A DNA stretch of 64,000 bases from Minicystis rosea (GTDB lineage Bacteria; Myxococcota_A; Polyangia; Polyangiales; Polyangiaceae): positions 7,797,703 to 7,861,702 of the forward strand of contig CP016211.1 of NCBI GenBank assembly GCA_001931535.1, in the 5' to 3' direction. Shown here one piece after another: positions 61,714 to 64,000 of the stretch. The notes beneath the pieces are model-generated. The model did not search any database and was not told where the DNA came from. It saw only the letters and a program-made list of their open reading frames with translations. Position numbers and translations under genes: made by a program. How positions within the stretch are numbered: position 1 is the first letter of the stretch; the number at the start of each line of letters is the position of its first letter.

Positions 61714-62346
61714 ATGAACCGCAGGATTGCGTCCATCGCCGGTCTGACCCTCGCCCTCGCCCTTCCCGGCAAAGGCGCCTTCGCCCGCGATCTCCCGAGC
61801 TCCATCCGCGCGCCGGAGACCGGCCGCGCGGACGCGCTCTCCGACGAGCCCAAGGTGAGCTCGTTCGCGGTGCGTGGCACGAGCATCGAGCGCGTGCGCG
61901 CCACCGTCGCGGTCAACGTGCCCGCGGAGCGGGTGCGAAGCGTGGTGTTCGACTTCGCGCGCTATCCGGAGTTCATGCCGAGCTACAAGAAGGCGAGCAT
62001 GATCCGGAGCACGCCGGCCGGCGGCCGCTCGGTGCGCCTCGATCTGGAGCAGCTCGGCGGGGCGGTGCACCTGTGGATGCGAATCGAGATCTCGCCCCCC
62101 GAGGTCGGCCAAGGGCGGGAGATCTACGAAGGCCACCTCGTCGAAGGCAACGTGAAGGCCTTCCGTACCCGCTGGGAAATCGAGGCGCTCGGCGCCGATC
62201 GCACCCGCCTGACGATCGACTCCTTCGTCGATCCCGATCTCCCCCTCGTGCCCTCTTCGTTCATCAACCAAGGCGCCCGCGACGGCGTGCGCGACGCCAT
62301 CCTCGCCCTCAAAGCCCGCTCCGAAGGCCGCCGCGGCCCTCGATGA
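61714..62346 (+). CDS. Exported SRPBCC (START/COQ10-like) protein
   Basis: The 210-residue product starts at an ATG with GGAGGGAG upstream. Signal peptide residues 1-24 end GAFARD. The rest matches the START/Bet v1/COQ10 fold: RVRATVAVNVPAERVRSVVFDFARYPEFMPSYKKASMIRS, then WMRIEISPP and TRWEIEALGADRTRLTIDSFVDPDLPLVPSSFINQGARDGVRDAILAL. Such proteins bind hydrophobic ligands, including lipids and polyketides, in a central cavity. It lies 224 bases after the desaturase gene on the same strand, suggesting a lipid role, but that is inference. Confidence 0.85.
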   Translation: MNRRIASIAGLTLALALPGKGAFARDLPSSIRAPETGRADALSDEPKVSSFAVRGTSIERVRATVAVNVPAERVRSVVFDFARYPEFMPSYKKASMIRSTPAGGRSVRLDLEQLGGAVHLWMRIEISPPEVGQGREIYEGHLVEGNVKAFRTRWEIEALGADRTRLTIDSFVDPDLPLVPSSFINQGARDGVRDAILALKARSEGRRGPR

Positions 62347-62409
62347 GCGCCGCGACACCCGAGCACGAGGCGCCGAGGCGCCTCGCCGGACAACCATTCT
62401 CGCGACGAT

Positions 62410-63342
62410 TCACACGAGCCGCTGCGGGATCTCGGACATCAAGAAATCGAGAAACGCCCGCACTTTGGGCGCCGTCTGCTTGCCCATCGGGTACACCGCG
62501 TAGAGACCGAACTCCACCGAGGCGTGCTCTTCGAGCACGGCTTGGAGCGCGCCTGACTGGAGCGCGTCGCTGACGGCGATCGCCGCCGTGCGAATGAGCC
62601 CACCGCCGCCGATGGCCGCCGCGCGCAGCGCGGTGACGTTGCCCACGCTCAAACGGCCGCTGACGGGGACCACGCGCGTGCCCTCGGGCGTCGTGAAGGA
62701 CCACTCCTTTTGCAGGGGAATGGCGCTGCAATGGATGCACTCGTGGTGCACGAGATCGTCGAGCGTGCGGGGGACACCGTGCTCGGCGAGGTACCCCGGC
62801 GACGCGCACACCACGGTGCGAACCCCGGCGAGGCGGCGCGCGACCAGCGATGAGTCGGCGAGGTCGCCGAGGGGCATGCCGCGGATGCCGAGATCATAAC
62901 CCTCTTCGACGATGTTCACTTTGCGATCGCTGAGGTCGAGCTCGACGCGCAGATCGGGATAGCGCGCGAGGAAGCGCGGCAAAAGCGGCGCGATGTGCAT
63001 GTCGCCGACCATCTGCAGGGCGTTCACCCGGAGCGTGCCCCGCGGCGATCCGGCGAGCTGCGCGACCGCGCTCTCGGCGTCGCCGACGTCACGGAGAATA
63101 CGCTCGCAGCGCTCGTAGAACAGGAGACCGGCTTCGGTCGGGGAGAACGAGCGCGTGGTGCGCACGATGAGCGGCACGCCGAGGCGCTCCTCCAAGCGGG
63201 CCACGCGCTTGCTGACGGAGGACGTGGTGGTGTCGAGAGCCTGCGCTGCCGCGGTGAACGAGCGCGTCTCCACGACGCGCGCGAACACGGCCATGGAGTG
63301 GAGATCGTCGAGCCCGCGGGCCGCGGCGGATTGTTTCGCCAT
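62410..63342 (-). CDS. LysR-family transcriptional regulator
   Basis: The 310-residue product has a winged helix-turn-helix FARVVETRSFTAAAQALDTTTSSVSKRVARLEERLGVPLIVRTTRSFSPTEAGLLFYERCERIL, followed by the LysR effector domain (ALQMVGDMHIAPLLPRFLARYPDLRVELDLSDRKVNIVEEGYDLGIRGMPLGDLADSSLVARRLAGVRTVVCASPGYLAEHG). It is close to the CrgA/AaeR-like subgroup of LysR proteins. No operator is visible, but it is divergent from the glycosyltransferase gene at 63.5 kb, a possible target. Starts at the ATG at 63342. Confidence 0.94.
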   Translation of the reverse strand: MAKQSAAARGLDDLHSMAVFARVVETRSFTAAAQALDTTTSSVSKRVARLEERLGVPLIVRTTRSFSPTEAGLLFYERCERILRDVGDAESAVAQLAGSPRGTLRVNALQMVGDMHIAPLLPRFLARYPDLRVELDLSDRKVNIVEEGYDLGIRGMPLGDLADSSLVARRLAGVRTVVCASPGYLAEHGVPRTLDDLVHHECIHCSAIPLQKEWSFTTPEGTRVVPVSGRLSVGNVTALRAAAIGGGGLIRTAAIAVSDALQSGALQAVLEEHASVEFGLYAVYPMGKQTAPKVRAFLDFLMSEIPQRLV

Positions 63343-63468
63343 CGGAAAGACTGCTAGGCGCGCTCGAGGTCTCGTTCAAGAGCGCGGCGGTCTCCATTCT
63401 CAAAGCGTCCCCGCCGCATCGCAATGCAGGCACGGAGGACGGGATCAACCCTGTCGGAGATCACCCCC

Positions 63469-64000
63469 ATGAAGAAGGCTTATGCGACCACGCTCACCCA
63501 CGGCGATGCTTACGCCCCCGGAATCGAGGCGCTCGGTCGCTCGCTCCGGGCCAGCGGCACGCGCGAGGCGATGGTGCTGATGGTCACCGCCGACGTGCCC
63601 AAGCGCGCGCGCGCGAAGCTCGCGACGCAAGGCTGGATGGTGCGCGAGATCGCCCCCGTGAAGAACCCCACACCGGCGCGGGAGCAGCTCTTTCCCCGGT
63701 TCGACAAAGTGTTCACCAAGCTGCGCGCCTGGGAGCTCTCCGATTTCGACAAGGTGGTGCTCCTCGACGCGGACACCGTGGTGCTGCAGAACATCGACGA
63801 GCTCTTCGAGCGCCCCGAGCTCACCGCCGCGCCCGATTTCCTCCTCCCCCACCAGTTCAACTCGGGGTGATGGTCCTCGAGCCCGAAGCCGACAAGCTCA
63901 CGCGCATGCTGGCCACGCTCGCCACCTCGCCCACCTACGACGGCGGCGATCAAGGCTTCCTCAATACGTTCTTCGGCGAGTGGTACACCGGAACGGGCGA
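63469..64000 (+). CDS. Glycosyltransferase family 8 (glycogenin-like), partial and frameshifted
   Basis: From the ATG at 63469: MKKAYATTLTHGDAYAPGIEALGRSLRASGTREAMVLMVTADV, then FTKLRAWELSDFDKVVLLDADTVVLQNIDELFE, which contains the DxD sugar-nucleotide/metal motif DAD of GT8. The frame ends at 63870 with FNSG, but an overlapping frame continues GVMVLEPEADKLTRMLATLATSPTYDGGDQGFLNTFFGEWYTGTG to the window edge, the expected family sequence. The break falls in the G4 run 63864-63867. G5 would restore the reading frame. It transfers a sugar, as in glycogenin or galactinol synthase. The C-terminus lies outside the window. Confidence 0.85.

Noticed and set aside
62309..62809. Small minus-strand frame inside the LysR gene end
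   Set aside because: Overlaps the LysR frame and the SRPBCC gene; Arg/Gly-rich shadow.

Overview
The window is high-GC DNA from a Gram-negative bacterium, most likely a myxobacterium of the Polyangiales type (Sorangium/Polyangium-like). This is inferred from the strong G/C third-position bias, the many lipoproteins with lipobox signals, the large Cys-rich lipoproteins with Gly/Ser/Thr linkers, a STAND-TPR regulator, and sphingolipid-type and polyketide-like lipid genes. I saw no rRNA or tRNA gene, CRISPR array, insertion sequence or replication origin.

Layout. 1-11 kb holds surface and housekeeping-like genes: a partial HEAT-like protein, a TPR plus beta-barrel outer-membrane protein, a 1230-residue Cys-rich lipoprotein, a Kazal-like lipoprotein, a cytochrome P450 divergent from a TetR regulator, and DUF488, YkgJ and small lipoprotein genes. 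11-38 kb is a type VI secretion system (T6SS) locus. The minus strand, in transcription order, carries ClpV, TssJ, TssK, TssL, TssM, TagF, TssA, TssB and TssC, with a LysM lytic transglycosylase upstream. The plus strand carries an FHA protein, two tandem Hcp proteins, TssE, TssF and TssG, with several unknown lipoproteins interleaved. No VgrG, PAAR, PpkA or PppA gene is visible, so the spike and kinase/phosphatase partners must lie elsewhere. Hairpin terminators subdivide the locus.

38-49 kb has another Cys-rich lipoprotein, a patch of three different tandem repeats, and a compact minus-strand operon of acyl carrier protein, KS-KS-like protein, lipoprotein and second KS-KS-like protein, with overlapping stops and starts. 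It looks like a small uncharacterised lipid or polyene-type assembly line. A crotonase and a short-chain dehydrogenase follow on the other strand. 49-58 kb has an Mpo1-like protein, two Cys-rich lipoproteins, a sirtuin, a STAND-TPR regulator with a C-terminal winged helix, and a beta-propeller lipoprotein facing a pentapeptide-repeat protein across a perfect 20-bp inverted repeat. 58-64 kb has a YpfJ-type metallopeptidase, a eukaryote-like dihydroceramide desaturase, a lipid-binding-fold protein, a LysR regulator and a glycogenin-like glycosyltransferase cut by the window edge.

Two cross-window signals stand out. Five genes (tssA, the 38-kb Cys-rich lipoprotein, the propeller lipoprotein, the YpfJ-type peptidase and the glycosyltransferase) are each broken by exactly one missing base in a G or C run, which suggests either sequencing undercalls or slippage sites. 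A low-GC-looking 14-mer encoding VGAQT is repeated in frame in two unrelated proteins 10 kb apart.
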